A DNA stretch of 64,000 nucleotides from positions 124,001 to 188,000 of the forward strand of contig CAWKDW010000005.1 in NCBI GenBank assembly GCA_963848475.1. Direction: 5' to 3'. The stretch's first letter is position 1. Every line of letters begins with the position of its first letter. The notes beneath the pieces are model-generated. The model was not told where the DNA came from, did not search any database, and was given only the letters and a program-made list of their open reading frames with translations. Both the position numbers and the translations under genes were made by a program. Positions 37,614 to 47,058 of the stretch are shown one piece after another. Source of the stretch: Solirubrobacter sp963848475 (GTDB lineage: Bacteria; Actinomycetota; Thermoleophilia; Solirubrobacterales; Solirubrobacteraceae).

Positions 37614-38368
37614 ATGACCCTGCTTCCCGCCCAACGACGCCAAGAGATCCTGCGCGCCGTGCGCTCAGGGACCGCGCACGTCTCGGATCTGGCCGAGAAC
37701 TTCGGCGTGTCGGAGATGACGGTCCGGCGCGACCTCGGCGCGCTCGCGCGCGACGGCAAGCTCGAGCGCGTGCACGGCGGCGCGATGGAGGCCGGCGTCG
37801 AACCGGGCTTCTCGCAGATCGAGGTCGAGCGCTTCGACATCAAGGACCGCCTCGGCGCGGCCGCGGCGGCCCTGCGTCGAGGACGGCCAGACGGTGATGA
37901 TCGACATCGGCACCTCGACGCTGCAGCTGGCCCGCCATCTGCACGGGCGCCGGATCACCGTCGTCACGACCAACCTCGCGGTCGTCGAGGAGCTGCTTCC
38001 CGACCCGGACATCGAGCTCGTGCTCCCGGGCGGCATCGTGCGCCGCAACTACCGCTCGCTGATCGGCGTGCTGGCCGAGGACTCGCTGCGCCAGCTGAAG
38101 TCCGACATCGCCTTCATCGGGCACCAGCGGCGTCGACGTCGAGATGGGCGTCTGGGACACGACGATGGTCGAGGTGCCGATCAAGCGGCTGATGATGGCC
38201 GGCGCCGACGAGGTCGTCCTGATCGCCGACATCGCGAAGTTCTCGATGACCGGCATGGTCCGTGTCTGCGGCCCCGAGTCGATCGACCGGATCGTCACCG
38301 ACGCGCCGCTGCCGCCCGCCTGCCGCTCAGCCGTAGACGCCGCCGGGATCGAGGTGACCATCGCATGA
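37614..38368 (+). pseudogene. DeoR-family sugar-operon regulator, two frame breaks
   Basis: ATG 37614: LLPAQRRQEILRAVRSGTAH, HTH in SDLAENFGVSEMTVRRDLGA, and the DeoR hallmark RVHGGA. Breaks near 37880 and 38130 separate this from VMIDIGTSTLQLARHL, VVTTNLAVVEEL, VLPGGIVRRNYRSLIG and finally MMAGADEVVLIADIAKFSMT, the phosphosugar-sensing domain. At the second break ATCGGGCACC would be in frame as ATCGGCACC, an extra G in a G run. About 250 residues when rejoined. Stop overlaps the GH4 start (ATGA), so it heads the operon and probably responds to a phosphorylated sugar. Confidence 0.8.
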
Positions 38369-39708
38369 AACTGACGATCGTCGGCGGCGGCGGGTTCCGC
38401 GTGCCGCTCGTGTACGGCGCGCTGCTGGACAAGGCCGAGCGCCTTGGCCTGCAGGAGGTCGTGCTGCACGACACCGACGCCTCGCGCCTGGAGCGCATCG
38501 GCCATGTGCTCGACGGGCTGGCGGAGGAGCACGGGACGCGCCTGCCGTTTCGCGCGACGACCGACCTCATCGACGCGGTCGAGGACGCCGACTTCGTCTT
38601 CTGCGCGATCCGCGTCGGCCAGCTCGAGGGCCGCGTCGTCGACGAGGACGTCCCGCTCGGGCTCGGCGTGCTCGGCCAGGAGACCACCGGGCCGGGCGGC
38701 ATCTGCTTCGCCCTGCGCACGATCCCGGTGATGGTGCGCCTGGCGGAGACGATCGCCAAGCACGCGCCCGATGCGTGGCTGATCAACTTCACGAACCCGG
38801 CCGGAATGGTCACCGAGGCCGTCCAGCAGGTGCTCGGCGATCGCGCGATCGGGATCTGCGACTCGCCCTCCGGGCTCTGCCGCCGCGTCGCCGCGGCCGT
38901 CGGGCGCGACCCGGGCGAGCTGTGGTTCGACTACTTCGGGCTCAACCACCTCGGCTGGCTGCGCGGCGTGCGCGAGGCCGGCGGCGGCGCACTGCTCGAC
39001 GGGCTGCTCGACGACGACGAGCGGCTGGCGACGTTCGAAGAGGGCCGGCTGTTCGGGGGCGAGTGGCTGCGCTCGCTCGGGATGATCCCGAACGAGTACC
39101 TCTACTACTTCTATTACGCGGCCGACACGGTCCAGGCGATCCGTGACAGCAGCGCCTCGCGTGGCGCGTTCCTGCTCGAGCAGCAGCGAGCGTTCTACGC
39201 CCAGAACTCGCAGCCCGGGGGGGCAGCACTCGCGGCGTGGCGCGCAACGCGCCACGACCGCGAGCGCACGTACATGGCCGAGGCGCGGACGGCGGCGGGC
39301 GACGAGTCCGAGCACGATCACGACGCCAACGCCGGCTACGAGAGCGAGGCGATGGCCGTGCTGGAGGCGATCGCGCTCAACAGCCGCCAGGTCCTGATCC
39401 TCAACACCGCCAACCGCTCGAGCCTGCCGTTCCTGGACGAGCGCGCGGTCGTCGAGGTGCCGTGCGTCGTCGGCCGCGCCGGTCCCGTGCCGATGGCGAT
39501 GGGCCAGGTACCCGCGCATGCGCGCGCACTGGTCGAGATGATGAAGGACGTGGAGCGCACGACGATCGACGCTGCGCTGCTGGGCTCCCGCGAGCTCGCG
39601 ATCAAGGCGCTGTCGCTGCATCCGCTGGTCCCGTCGGTGAACACCGCGCGCGTGATCTTCGACGGCTACCGCGAGCGGCTGCCCGCGCTGCAGGAGGCGT
39701 TTCGGTGA
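38365..39708 (+). CDS. GH4 glycosidase (6-phospho-beta-glucosidase-like)
   Basis: 447 residues, intact. NAD-dependent, metal-dependent glycosidase. N-terminal Rossmann loop KLTIVGGGGFRVPLVYGAL, then VLHDTD, FVFCAIRVG, LGQETTGPGG, INFTNPAGMVTEAV, the metal Cys in IGICDSPSG and the metal His in FGLNHLGW. The layout is nearest to BglT/LicH-type 6-phospho-beta-glucosidases. Those act on sugars phosphorylated during PTS import, but here the neighbours are an ABC importer and a kinase, so the substrate may be phosphorylated after entry or may not be phosphorylated at all. GTGA overlap with the kinase gene. Confidence 0.9.
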   Translation: MKLTIVGGGGFRVPLVYGALLDKAERLGLQEVVLHDTDASRLERIGHVLDGLAEEHGTRLPFRATTDLIDAVEDADFVFCAIRVGQLEGRVVDEDVPLGLGVLGQETTGPGGICFALRTIPVMVRLAETIAKHAPDAWLINFTNPAGMVTEAVQQVLGDRAIGICDSPSGLCRRVAAAVGRDPGELWFDYFGLNHLGWLRGVREAGGGALLDGLLDDDERLATFEEGRLFGGEWLRSLGMIPNEYLYYFYYAADTVQAIRDSSASRGAFLLEQQRAFYAQNSQPGGAALAAWRATRHDRERTYMAEARTAAGDESEHDHDANAGYESEAMAVLEAIALNSRQVLILNTANRSSLPFLDERAVVEVPCVVGRAGPVPMAMGQVPAHARALVEMMKDVERTTIDAALLGSRELAIKALSLHPLVPSVNTARVIFDGYRERLPALQEAFR

Positions 39709-40620
39709 GCGTCGACGTCGCCTGCGCCGAATCGGCGTTCCTGGATCTGACGATGGTCGGGCTGGACGCGATCCCGGTGCCGGGTGAGGAACGGCTGGCG
39801 ACGGATTTCCTGCGTTCGCCCGGCGGCGGCGCGATCGTCGCGGTCGGCGTCTCGCGCCTCGGCCTGTCGAGCGCGCTCGTCTCGCCGCTCGGCGACGACG
39901 CGGTCGGGACGCTGCTGCGCACGCTTGCTGGCCGACGACGGCGTGCGCTGGTCCGGGCGGCTCGTGGATCGCTCGCCGGTCACGGTGATCATGCCGAGCG
40001 ATGGCGATCGTGCGATGGCGACGTTCGACCCCGGGGAGGGCGCCACCGCGGCTGAGCTCGCCGCGGTCGAGCCGCGCTCCGTCGTGGTCTCGATCCCGCG
40101 CCTGGGGCTCGTTCCCTCCGGCGCGCGGGCCTACGTCACGGTGGGGGACGTCGACGCGCGGGCGCTCGCGGGCGGCGCGCTGCCCGCCGAGCTGTCGCGG
40201 GCCCGTGCGCTGCTCGTCAACGAGCGCGAGGCGCGGCTGCTGACCGGGCTGTCGGACCCGGCGGCCGCCGCGGAGGCGCTCGCCGCGCACGCACCGGTGG
40301 CGATCGTCACGCTCGGCAAGGAAGGTGCGCTCGCCGCCGCCGCTGAAGGCACGGTGCGCGTCGAGGGGATCGACGTCGAGGCGGTCGACACGACCGGCGC
40401 CGGCGACCTCTTCGCCGCCGCGTACGTGTGGGCGGACCATTGGGGCTTGGGGTTACCGGAGCGCTTGCGCTGGGCGGTGCTGTATGCATCGCTGTCGGTG
40501 CGGGTCGCAACCGCCGTGGCGGGTGCGGTGACATTGAGGGCGCTCTTGGAGGAGGGCGCTGAACACGGGCTGGCGTCGCCTGTGCGGCAGCCGTCGGCAG
40601 CGATGAAGGAGGACCAGTGA
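39705..40620 (+). pseudogene. PfkB/ribokinase-family sugar kinase, one frame break
   Basis: GTG 39705. Frame one: FLDLTMVGLDAIPVPGEE, FLRSPGGGAIVAVGVSRLGL, SPLGDDAVGTLLRT. A one-base shift near 39928 (an extra base in CTTGCTGGCC) leads to LADDGVRWSGRLVDRSPVTV, LVNEREARLLTG, AIVTLGKEGALA and the catalytic VDTTGAGDLFAAAYVW with the anion hole G-A-G-D. About 304 residues. Likely phosphorylates the imported or released sugar. The GAGD motif is intact. Confidence 0.82.
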
Positions 40621-41966
40621 TGACTCGGAGGCTGATTGCCGCGTTGGCGCTTACCACGCTGATGGCGGGTTGTGGCGCGACTCCCGGTGCGAAGGACGAC
40701 AGCACGCCGGAAGCGGCGACGGCGACGGCCACGGTGGCCGCCGCGCCGCCCGACATCTCCAAGGCCGGAGATGTCACGTTGACCGTCTGGGACCAGGAGG
40801 TCCGCGGCGGCCAGAAGAAACAGATCGAGCAGCTCAACAAAGAGTTCATGGAGAAGTACCCGAACGTCAAGATCGAGCGCGTCGCGAAGTCCTTCGACGA
40901 CCTGATCAAGACGGTCAAGCTCGCGGTCTCCGGGCCCAAGGCGCCCGACGTCGTGGAGGCCAACCAGGGCCGCCCGATCATGGGTGAGATGGTCAAGGCC
41001 GGGCTGCTGAAGCCGGTCACCGACTACGCCGAGGCCTACGGCTGGGACGCGCGCTACTCGCCGCTGCTGCTGGACCTGAACAAGTTCTCGTCCGACGGCA
41101 AGGAGTTCGGCTCCGGCGACCTCTACGGGCTCTCGCAGATGGGCGAGATCGTCGGCGTCTATTACAACAAGACGATGGTGCCGACGCCGCCGACGACGCT
41201 CGACGAGTTCGAGGCGTCGCTGCAGGAGTTCAAGGACCAGGGCAAGACCCCGATCCAGTTCGGCAACCTCGAGAAGTGGCCCGGGATCCACAACTTCGAG
41301 AGCGTGCTCGGCCAGACCGCCGACAAGCAGGCGATCCGCGACTTCGTGTTCGCCAAGGACGGGGCGTCGTTCGACAACCCGCAGTTCGTCGAGGGCGCGA
41401 CGAAGATCAAGGACTGGGTCGACAAGGGCTACTTCAACAAGGACTTCAACGGGACCGACTACGACCCGGCGTGGCAGGCGTTCGCCAAGGGCAAGAGCCC
41501 GTACCTGATCGCCGGCACGTGGGTCACGGCGGATCTCGCCGAGCAGATGGGTGACGACGTCGGCTTCATGCTGATGCCGGGCAAGGATCCGGCGTCGCCG
41601 GTGTCGCTCGGCGGCGAGTCGCTTCCGTTCACGATCACCTCGGCGTCGAAGAACCCCGACGTGGCTGCGGCGTACATCGACTTCATCACCGACGCGAACG
41701 CCGCCAAGGTGCTCGTCGACACGGACAACCTGCCCGCGATGAAGGATGCTCCGGCGCCTGCGTCCGGCGTGACCGCCGACGTCGCGACGGCGTGGCAGAA
41801 GCTCAACGCGGCCGACGGCGTGATCCCGTACCTGGACTACACGACGCCGACGTTCTATGACGACATCAGCGGCGCCATCCAGGAGCTGCTCGCGGGCAAG
41901 CAGGACCCGGCCGCCTTCACCAAGGGCGTGCAGGAGAAGTACGACAAGTGGGCGGAGTCCCGCTGA
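40620..41966 (+). CDS. ABC sugar-binding lipoprotein
   Basis: 448 residues from ATG 40620 (ribosome site AAGGAGG; TGATG overlap with the kinase). Lipoprotein signal peptide with lipobox LMAGC, then an Ala/Thr linker. It is a cluster D/MalE-type solute-binding protein: VTLTVWDQEVRGGQKKQIEQ, PDVVEANQGRPIMGEMVKAG, YGLSQMGEIVGVYYNKTM, TWVTADLAEQMGDDVGFMLM. It captures an oligosaccharide outside the membrane and delivers it to the two permeases that follow. Confidence 0.93.
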   Translation: MTRRLIAALALTTLMAGCGATPGAKDDSTPEAATATATVAAAPPDISKAGDVTLTVWDQEVRGGQKKQIEQLNKEFMEKYPNVKIERVAKSFDDLIKTVKLAVSGPKAPDVVEANQGRPIMGEMVKAGLLKPVTDYAEAYGWDARYSPLLLDLNKFSSDGKEFGSGDLYGLSQMGEIVGVYYNKTMVPTPPTTLDEFEASLQEFKDQGKTPIQFGNLEKWPGIHNFESVLGQTADKQAIRDFVFAKDGASFDNPQFVEGATKIKDWVDKGYFNKDFNGTDYDPAWQAFAKGKSPYLIAGTWVTADLAEQMGDDVGFMLMPGKDPASPVSLGGESLPFTITSASKNPDVAAAYIDFITDANAAKVLVDTDNLPAMKDAPAPASGVTADVATAWQKLNAADGVIPYLDYTTPTFYDDISGAIQELLAGKQDPAAFTKGVQEKYDKWAESR

Positions 41967-42861
41967 GGTTGGCCGGCGCCGGGTCGGGCGACCGCCCGCC
42001 CGGCGAGCCCCGGCTCGTCGGCTACCTGTACCTGCTGCCGGCGTTCGCGGTCTTCTTCTGCTTCGTGCTGCTCCCGCTCACGCACGCGGCATACCTGTCG
42101 CTGTGGAACTGGGACGGGCTGACGGTCGCGACCTGGGCGGGCTTCGGCAACTACACCGACGTCTTCAAGGACGAGGAGCTGCGCAGCGCGTTCGCGCACG
42201 CGCTCGTGCTGCTGATCTTCTACGCGCTGCTGCCCGTGCTGATCGGGCTCGTGCTGGCCGGCGTGATGGCGCGGGCGCGGGTCCGCGGCCTGGCGCTGTT
42301 CCGGACGATCCTGTTCCTGCCGCAGGTCGTCGCGATGGTCGTCGTCGCGGTGATGTGGAAGATGATCTACGACCCCGCGAACGGCTCCCTGAACCGCTTC
42401 CTCGGGCGTCTTCGGGATCGAGGGCAAGTCGTGGCTGGGGGACTTCTCGCTCGCGCTGCCCTCGATCGGGCTGATCGGGACCTGGGTCTACTTCGGGCTG
42501 GCGATGGTGCTGCTGACCGCGGGCGTGCAGAAGATCCCGTCCTCGCTCTACGACGCCGCGCGCGTCGACGGCGCGGGCGCCGTTCCGCGAGTTCATGGCG
42601 GTCACGCTGCCGGCGCTGCGCGGTGAGATCGCGGTCGCGCTGACGCTGACCACGATCGCCGCGCTGCGCAACTTCGACCTCGTCTACATCACGACCAAGG
42701 GCGGCCCCGGCGACTCGACGACGGTGCCCGCCTACCAGGTCTTCAAGCGCGCGTTCGAGACCGGCCAGGTCGGCAGCGCCGCGGCGATCGGCATCACGCT
42801 GACCGCGATCATCTTCGTGATCTCGGTCGGGATCAACCGGCTCGGGGAGCGGGGCACATGA
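41948..42861 (+). pseudogene. ABC sugar permease (MalF/UgpA type), two frame breaks
   Basis: GTG 41948 overlaps the lipoprotein stop. Frame one covers the first helices (LVGYLYLLPAFAVFFCFVLL, LSLWNWDGL, LFRTILFLPQVVAMVVVAVM). Breaks near 42405 and 42585 separate IPSSLYDAARVDGAGA and the continuation FREFMAVTLPALRGEI, together the EAA loop that contacts the ATPase. The end (NFDLVYITTKGGPGDSTTVP ... RLGERGT) is normal. At both breaks one G or C seems extra. About 303 residues when rejoined. Confidence 0.85.
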
Positions 42862-43680
42862 CCTCGCGCAACGAGCAGGCGCTGGGCTACGGGATCCTCG
42901 GCGTGTTCTCGATCATCGCGCTCTTCCCGATCGTCGGGATCGTGCTGACGGCGCTGCAGGATCCGAGCGGCGGCGCGACCTTCGGCACCTTCGACGGGCT
43001 GCACCTCGGCAACTTCAAGGACGCCTGGGAGGAGGGCAACTTCGGGGCCTACCTGAAGTCGAGCGTGATCGTCGCGGTCGTCGTCGTCAGCGTCTCGGCG
43101 TTGCTGTCCGTCCTGTCGGGCTACGCGTTCGGGATGATGCGCTTCCGCGGCGCGACGGTGCTGTTCTACGTGTTCCTGCTGGGCCTGATGGTGCCGATGG
43201 AGGCCATGATCGTGCCGCTCTACTACGACTTCCGCGACCTCGGTCTGACCGACACCTACTGGGGGCTGATCCTGCCGCAGATCGGGACGTCGGTCGCGTT
43301 CGGGACCTTCTGGATGCGCGCGTTCTTCCGCGGCGTCCCGCGCTCGCTCGTCGAGGCCGCGCGGATCGACGGCGCCTCGTCGTGGTTCACGCTCTGGAAG
43401 GTGCTGCTGCCGTTGGCGCGGCCCGCCGTGCTGACGATGACCGTGCTGCTGTTCATGTGGACCTGGAACGAGTTCCTGCTCGCGCTCGTGATGGTCTCCG
43501 CAGGAGAACCTGCGCACGGCGCCGCTGGGACTGAGCTTCTTCCAGGGCCGCAACACCTCGGACCTGACGCTGCTCGCGGCGGGCTCGGTGATCGTCGCCC
43601 TGCCCGTCGTGATCGTCTTGTACGTGTTCCTGCAGCGCCACTTCATCCGCGGCATGCTCTCCGGGGCGGTGAAGGGCTAG
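42858..43680 (+). pseudogene. ABC sugar permease (MalG type), one frame break
   Basis: ATG 42858 (ATGA overlap). Helices include LGVFSIIALFPIVGIVLTAL and FYVFLLGLMVPMEAMIVPLY. The EAA loop is SLVEAARIDGASSWFTLWKV. After WTWNEFLLALVMVS near 43500 an extra base must be removed to read NLRTAPLGLSFFQGRNTSDL and the last helix SVIVALPVVIVLYVFLQRHF, ending in the family-typical RGMLSGAVKG. About 273 residues. Confidence 0.85.
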
Positions 43681-44748
43681 ATGGCCGGCGTCACGTTTTC
43701 CTCGGTGGGCAAGACCTACGGCTCGGTCGAGGCCGTCAAGGACCTGGACCTCGAGATCGCCGACGGCGAGTTCATGGTCCTGGTCGGCCCGTCGGGCTCG
43801 GGCAAGACGACCGCGCTGCGGATGCTCGCCGGGCCTCGAGGCGATCACCGCCGGGCGAGATCTCGATCGGCGACCGCGTCGTCAACAAGATCGCCCCGCG
43901 CGAGCGCGACATCGCGATGGTCTTCCAGGACTACGCGCTGTACCCGCAGATGACGGTCTTCGACAACCTCGCCTTCGGGCTGCGGCGGCGCAAGGTGCCC
44001 AAGCCCGAGATCGACCGCCGCGTCGGCGAGGCCGCCCGGCTGCTGGACATCGAGCCGCTGCTGCAGCGCCGCCCCGGCCAGCTCTCCGGCGGCCAGGCCC
44101 AGCGCGTCGCGCTCGGCCGCGCGCTCGTCCGCGAGCCGCAGGTCTTCCTGATGGACGAGCCGCTGTCGAACCTCGACGCCAAGCTGCGCACGCAGACGCG
44201 CGGCGAGATCCGCCGGCTGCAGCACGAGGTCCGCACCACCACCGTCTACGTCACCCACGACCAGGTCGAGGCGATGACGATGGGCGACCGGATCGCGGTC
44301 ATGAACCACGGCGTGCTCGAGCAGGTCGGCACGCCCGAGGCGCTCTACGAGCGGCCCGCGAACCGCTTCGTCGCCGGCTTCATCGGCTCGCCCGCGATGG
44401 CCTTCATCGAGGCCGCGGACGCCCCGCGCCTGCTGCCCGGTTTGAAGTTGCCCGCGGATGCCGTCGTCGGCGTGCGACCCGAGCACGCGCGCCCGTGGCG
44501 GGACGGTCTCGCTCGGCCCGCTGCGCGGAACGGTCGCGTTCGTCGAGGCGCTTGGGCGCGAGACGTTCGTCGGCGTGGACGTCGAGGACACGCGGCTGGT
44601 CGTCTTCGAAGAGGGCCGGGCCACCCGCGACGTCGGCGAGACGATCGAGTTCGGCCTGATCGAGGAGGGCCTGCGCTACTTCGCCGCCGACGGCGGCGCG
44701 GCGCTGCCTACGTCGCCGGGGCCGGGAGACCGCCCATCAGGTCCTTGA
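43681..44748 (+). pseudogene. ABC sugar importer ATPase (MsmK/UgpC type), two frame breaks
   Basis: ATG 43681 follows the permease stop directly. Walker A LVGPSGSGKTTALRMLAG; an extra base near 43833 (GGGCCTCGAG) breaks the frame. Next: ERDIAMVFQDYALYPQMTVF, signature LSGGQAQRVALGRAL, Walker B VFLMDEPLSNLDAKL, switch His VYVTHDQVEAMT. A second break near 44495 separates GVRPEHARPW from the C-terminal TOBE-like domain (GPLRGTVAFVEALGRETFVG). About 355 residues. These ATPases often energise several sugar importers. Confidence 0.88.
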
Positions 44749-44752
44749 GCAG

Positions 44753-44776
44753 CCGCGAGGGCTCGAGCCCTCGCGG
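44753..44776 (+). terminator. Perfect 24-base palindrome ending the sugar operon
   Basis: CCGCGAGGGCTC and its exact complement GAGCCCTCGCGG meet without a spacer, 5 bases after the ATPase stop. As RNA it forms a strong hairpin. No T-run follows; likely a U-less terminator, possibly serving the convergent gene as well. Confidence 0.6.
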
Positions 44777-44813
44777 CGCGGCACGGCGCCGAAGCGCTGG
44801 TGCCGGCTGAAGC

Positions 44814-45038
44814 TCAGGCGAGGATGTCGAGCAAGGATCCGCGCGCCGCGTCGGCGGCGCGGAACATCTGCGCGTTGGCCGCGTAGGCCGCGGGAGCGGT
44901 GATCTGCGCGCTGACGATGTCGTCTGCCACATCGGCGGAGCCGGTGGCGCTCGTCGAGATCTTCTGTGCGGAGGTGTCGTAGCGCCGGGCGGCGTCGGCC
45001 ATGCCGAACGTTGCTGCTGACGTCGCAGGAGTGATCAT
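44814..45038 (-). CDS. Small protein resembling the C-terminus of flagellar rod proteins
   Basis: 74 residues. The second half, VADDIVSAQITAPAAYAANA then QMFRAADAARGSLLDILA, matches the C-terminal helix of FlgC/FlgG-type rod proteins (normally V-x-x-M-x-x-x-I-x-A-x-R-A-Y-E-A-N). Its ATG at 45038 overlaps the ThrE stop (ATGA), so it is coupled to that gene. No other flagellar gene is near. It may be a stand-alone rod-like small protein or a relic. Confidence 0.55.
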   Translation of the reverse strand: MITPATSAATFGMADAARRYDTSAQKISTSATGSADVADDIVSAQITAPAAYAANAQMFRAADAARGSLLDILA

Positions 45039-46291
45039 CTGTGACGGTCATCGGCGGCCGTCCGGGGAAGCATTAGCGGGCGGACGGCCTGGCCAACGGA
45101 TTCACCGACGAGCACGCCGAGCGCGATCGCGACGATCACCGCGACCGCGCCTTGAGCGGTCGCGAAGCCGTCGCCCGTATCGGTGGCCAGCTGGGTCGTG
45201 CCGATCAGCCCGAGGCTCCCGGGCACGAGCAGCCAGAACGACGGCAGGAACACGACCAGCGACGGTGGCCCGCCCGGCCGCTTGACGAGCGCCGCACCGA
45301 GCGCGGCGGTCAGGCCGCCGAAGAAGCCGCCGAGCGGCGCGCCGAAGGCCTCCTGGCCCGCGGACTGGGCGAGGAAGGTCAGGGCGAGCAGGCCGAGCAT
45401 CCACGGCAGGACGGCGGGCGGCGCGCTGACGTTCAGGCAGACGCCGATGCCGAGCAGCACCAGCCCGACCCACGGGGCCCACGCGCCGATGTCGTCGACG
45501 CGCACGTTGGCGAGGTCCGCGGCCGGCACGTCGATGACGCGCACCGCGGCCAGCAGGCCGAACGTGAACAGCAGCAGTTGCACCGTGCCGAAGACCAGGC
45601 GCGACGTCCCGGCGACCATCGCGCCGGCCGCCAGCTCCGACATGCCGGTGACGATCAGCGCTCCCGGCAGCAGCACGGCGAGCGGGGCCAGCAGCGTGCG
45701 CAGCGGCCCATCGAGCAGGTCCGCCTTGGCGGCCAGGAAGATCGCGCAGCCCACGGTGAAGGCCGCGACCACGGGCAGCAGCGTGTTGGCCAGCGGCCAG
45801 CGCGAGGCGAGCTCGATCAGCAACGCGACGAGCACCGCGCAGAGCGCCGCGGCGAGCAGGTTGGCGAACGCGGGCTGGAGGATCAACCCGATCCCGACCG
45901 CGACCGGGATCAGCCCGGCGGCGGCGACCCAGCGAGGGACGAGCGGCGGCGCGGCGAGCGCCGCCTGCAGCTCCGCGACCGCCTCATCGGCGTCCAGTTC
46001 GCCGGCCAGCACGCGGTCGACGATCCGCGAGACCGCGGCGGTCTGATCGAACCGCAGCGGTGTCCCGACGCTCTGGAAGCCGGCCGTCTCGTCGCTCCCG
46101 AGCGAGACGAACAGGCCCGTCGGCGTCGCCGCGCACTGCGCGTCGGGGACGCCGAGGATCGCTCCCATCCGCAGCAGCTCGGCCTCCACCTCGTCCACGG
46201 GGCGCCCGCCCGCGAGCCCGGCCGCGCCGAGCAGCAACAGGCAACGCCGGGTCGAGATGGTCTGCGGCACCGGCGCAGTGTCACCGATCAC
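45035..46291 (-). CDS. Threonine/serine exporter family protein (ThrE-like)
   Basis: 418 residues. The N-terminal cytoplasmic domain (ThrE: CLLLLGAAGLAGGRPVDEVE, CAATPTGLFVSL, VSRIVDRVLAGELDADEAVA) is followed by about ten membrane helices in two blocks: the ThrE core and the C-terminal ThrE_2-like block (WMLGLLALTFLAQSAGQEAF, FLPSFWLLVPGSLGLIG). Proton-coupled amino-acid or dipeptide export. The GTG at 46291 is the likely start. Confidence 0.85.
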   Translation of the reverse strand: MIGDTAPVPQTISTRRCLLLLGAAGLAGGRPVDEVEAELLRMGAILGVPDAQCAATPTGLFVSLGSDETAGFQSVGTPLRFDQTAAVSRIVDRVLAGELDADEAVAELQAALAAPPLVPRWVAAAGLIPVAVGIGLILQPAFANLLAAALCAVLVALLIELASRWPLANTLLPVVAAFTVGCAIFLAAKADLLDGPLRTLLAPLAVLLPGALIVTGMSELAAGAMVAGTSRLVFGTVQLLLFTFGLLAAVRVIDVPAADLANVRVDDIGAWAPWVGLVLLGIGVCLNVSAPPAVLPWMLGLLALTFLAQSAGQEAFGAPLGGFFGGLTAALGAALVKRPGGPPSLVVFLPSFWLLVPGSLGLIGTTQLATDTGDGFATAQGAVAVIVAIALGVLVGESVGQAVRPLMLPRTAADDRHR

Positions 46292-46317
46292 GATCGCGCT
46301 TGAGTTCCGCTCCTGAG

Positions 46318-46500
46318 TCAGCGGTCGTTCAGCCGCGCCGCGCTCAGCGTGTCGGTGAGCCAGCGGGCGTAGACGTCGGGCGACAGTCCGGCCCGCAGGT
46401 AGGTGCTCTCGCTCGCGATCGCGTAGAGCGTTCCGGCCGCCTCCGAGCTTCCGGCGCGGCCCACGGAGCTCGCGGCCTGGGCGCGCGATCGAGGGCTCCC
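46318..46500 (-). pseudogene. C-terminal remnant of a TetR-type regulator
   Basis: Reads VGRAGSSEAAGTLYAIASES and TYLRAGLSPDVYARWLTDTL, the end of the ligand-binding domain of an actinobacterial TetR/AcrR protein. No HTH precedes it; upstream the bases belong to an oppositely directed ORF. Truncated by rearrangement. Confidence 0.5.
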
Positions 46501-46608
46501 ATGGAGTTCACCGAGATGCTCCCGGCTCCCGACGCGTGCTGGCTGTCGAGCGAGTCCGGTCATCACACGAGCGAGTTGCGCGTCGTAGCCTTCGACGGAT
46601 CGCGATGA
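46501..46608 (+). CDS. Possible 35-residue ORF ahead of the DUF6416-like gene
   Basis: ATG 46501 encodes MEFTEMLPAPDACWLSSESG and continues HHTSELRVVAFDGSR; its stop overlaps ATG 46605 (ATGA). It may be the true N-terminus of the next protein separated by a frame break, or a small coupled ORF. Confidence 0.3.
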   Translation: MEFTEMLPAPDACWLSSESGHHTSELRVVAFDGSR

Positions 46609-46953
46609 GCCGATCGACGTTGGTGCAGTGTGTCCCCGAGAACGCGATGGACGATTCCGGCGAGATCCTGCGCTTCTACGACCGCTGCAGCGACCTCATG
46701 CGCGAACTGCTCGATCACCTCGCCGCGGACCCAGGGCGACCGCGTCCCTTCCCCGAGATCGAGGACGCGATGAACTGGCCGCGCCGGCGCATCTCCTCGG
46801 TGCTCGGCGGCGTCGGCCGGGTTCGCAAGCTCGAGTTCGGCGGGCGGCGCCCCTACTGCTTTCAGAGCGAGCGCCAGTCGGCCTCAGGCCGATGGGAGAT
46901 CTGGATGGATCCTCGATCAAGCGGAGGTTGTGCGGGCCGCGCGCGAGGAATAG
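46605..46953 (+). pseudogene. DUF6416-like small protein, C-terminal frame break
   Basis: Core sequence RFYDRCSDLMRELLDHLAAD, FPEIEDAMNWPRRRISSVLG, LEFGGRRPYCFQSERQSASG, RWEIWMD resembles DUF6416 proteins, which look like winged-helix domains. A one-base shift near 46912 then gives ILDQAEVVRAAREE and a stop at 46951. Without it the frame runs antisense through the next gene. Function unknown. Confidence 0.55.
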
Positions 46954-47058
46954 GGCGCATTCCGCTGCCGCTCGGGGACTTGGCGGTGGCAGGTCGAGCC
47001 GAACGCGGACGGCGCCGGCGGGGTCAACCCGGTCGGAAGCTGACCCCGCCGGTCGCGA

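Noticed and set aside
37840..40440. 866-residue minus-strand open frame across the DeoR/GH4/kinase genes
   Set aside because: Antisense to three genes with solid family motifs; no motifs of its own.
43681..44748. Programmed frameshifting as the cause of the breaks in the ABC operon
   Set aside because: No slippery heptamer or downstream pseudoknot is evident, breaks differ in place and direction, and many unrelated genes share them; error is simpler.
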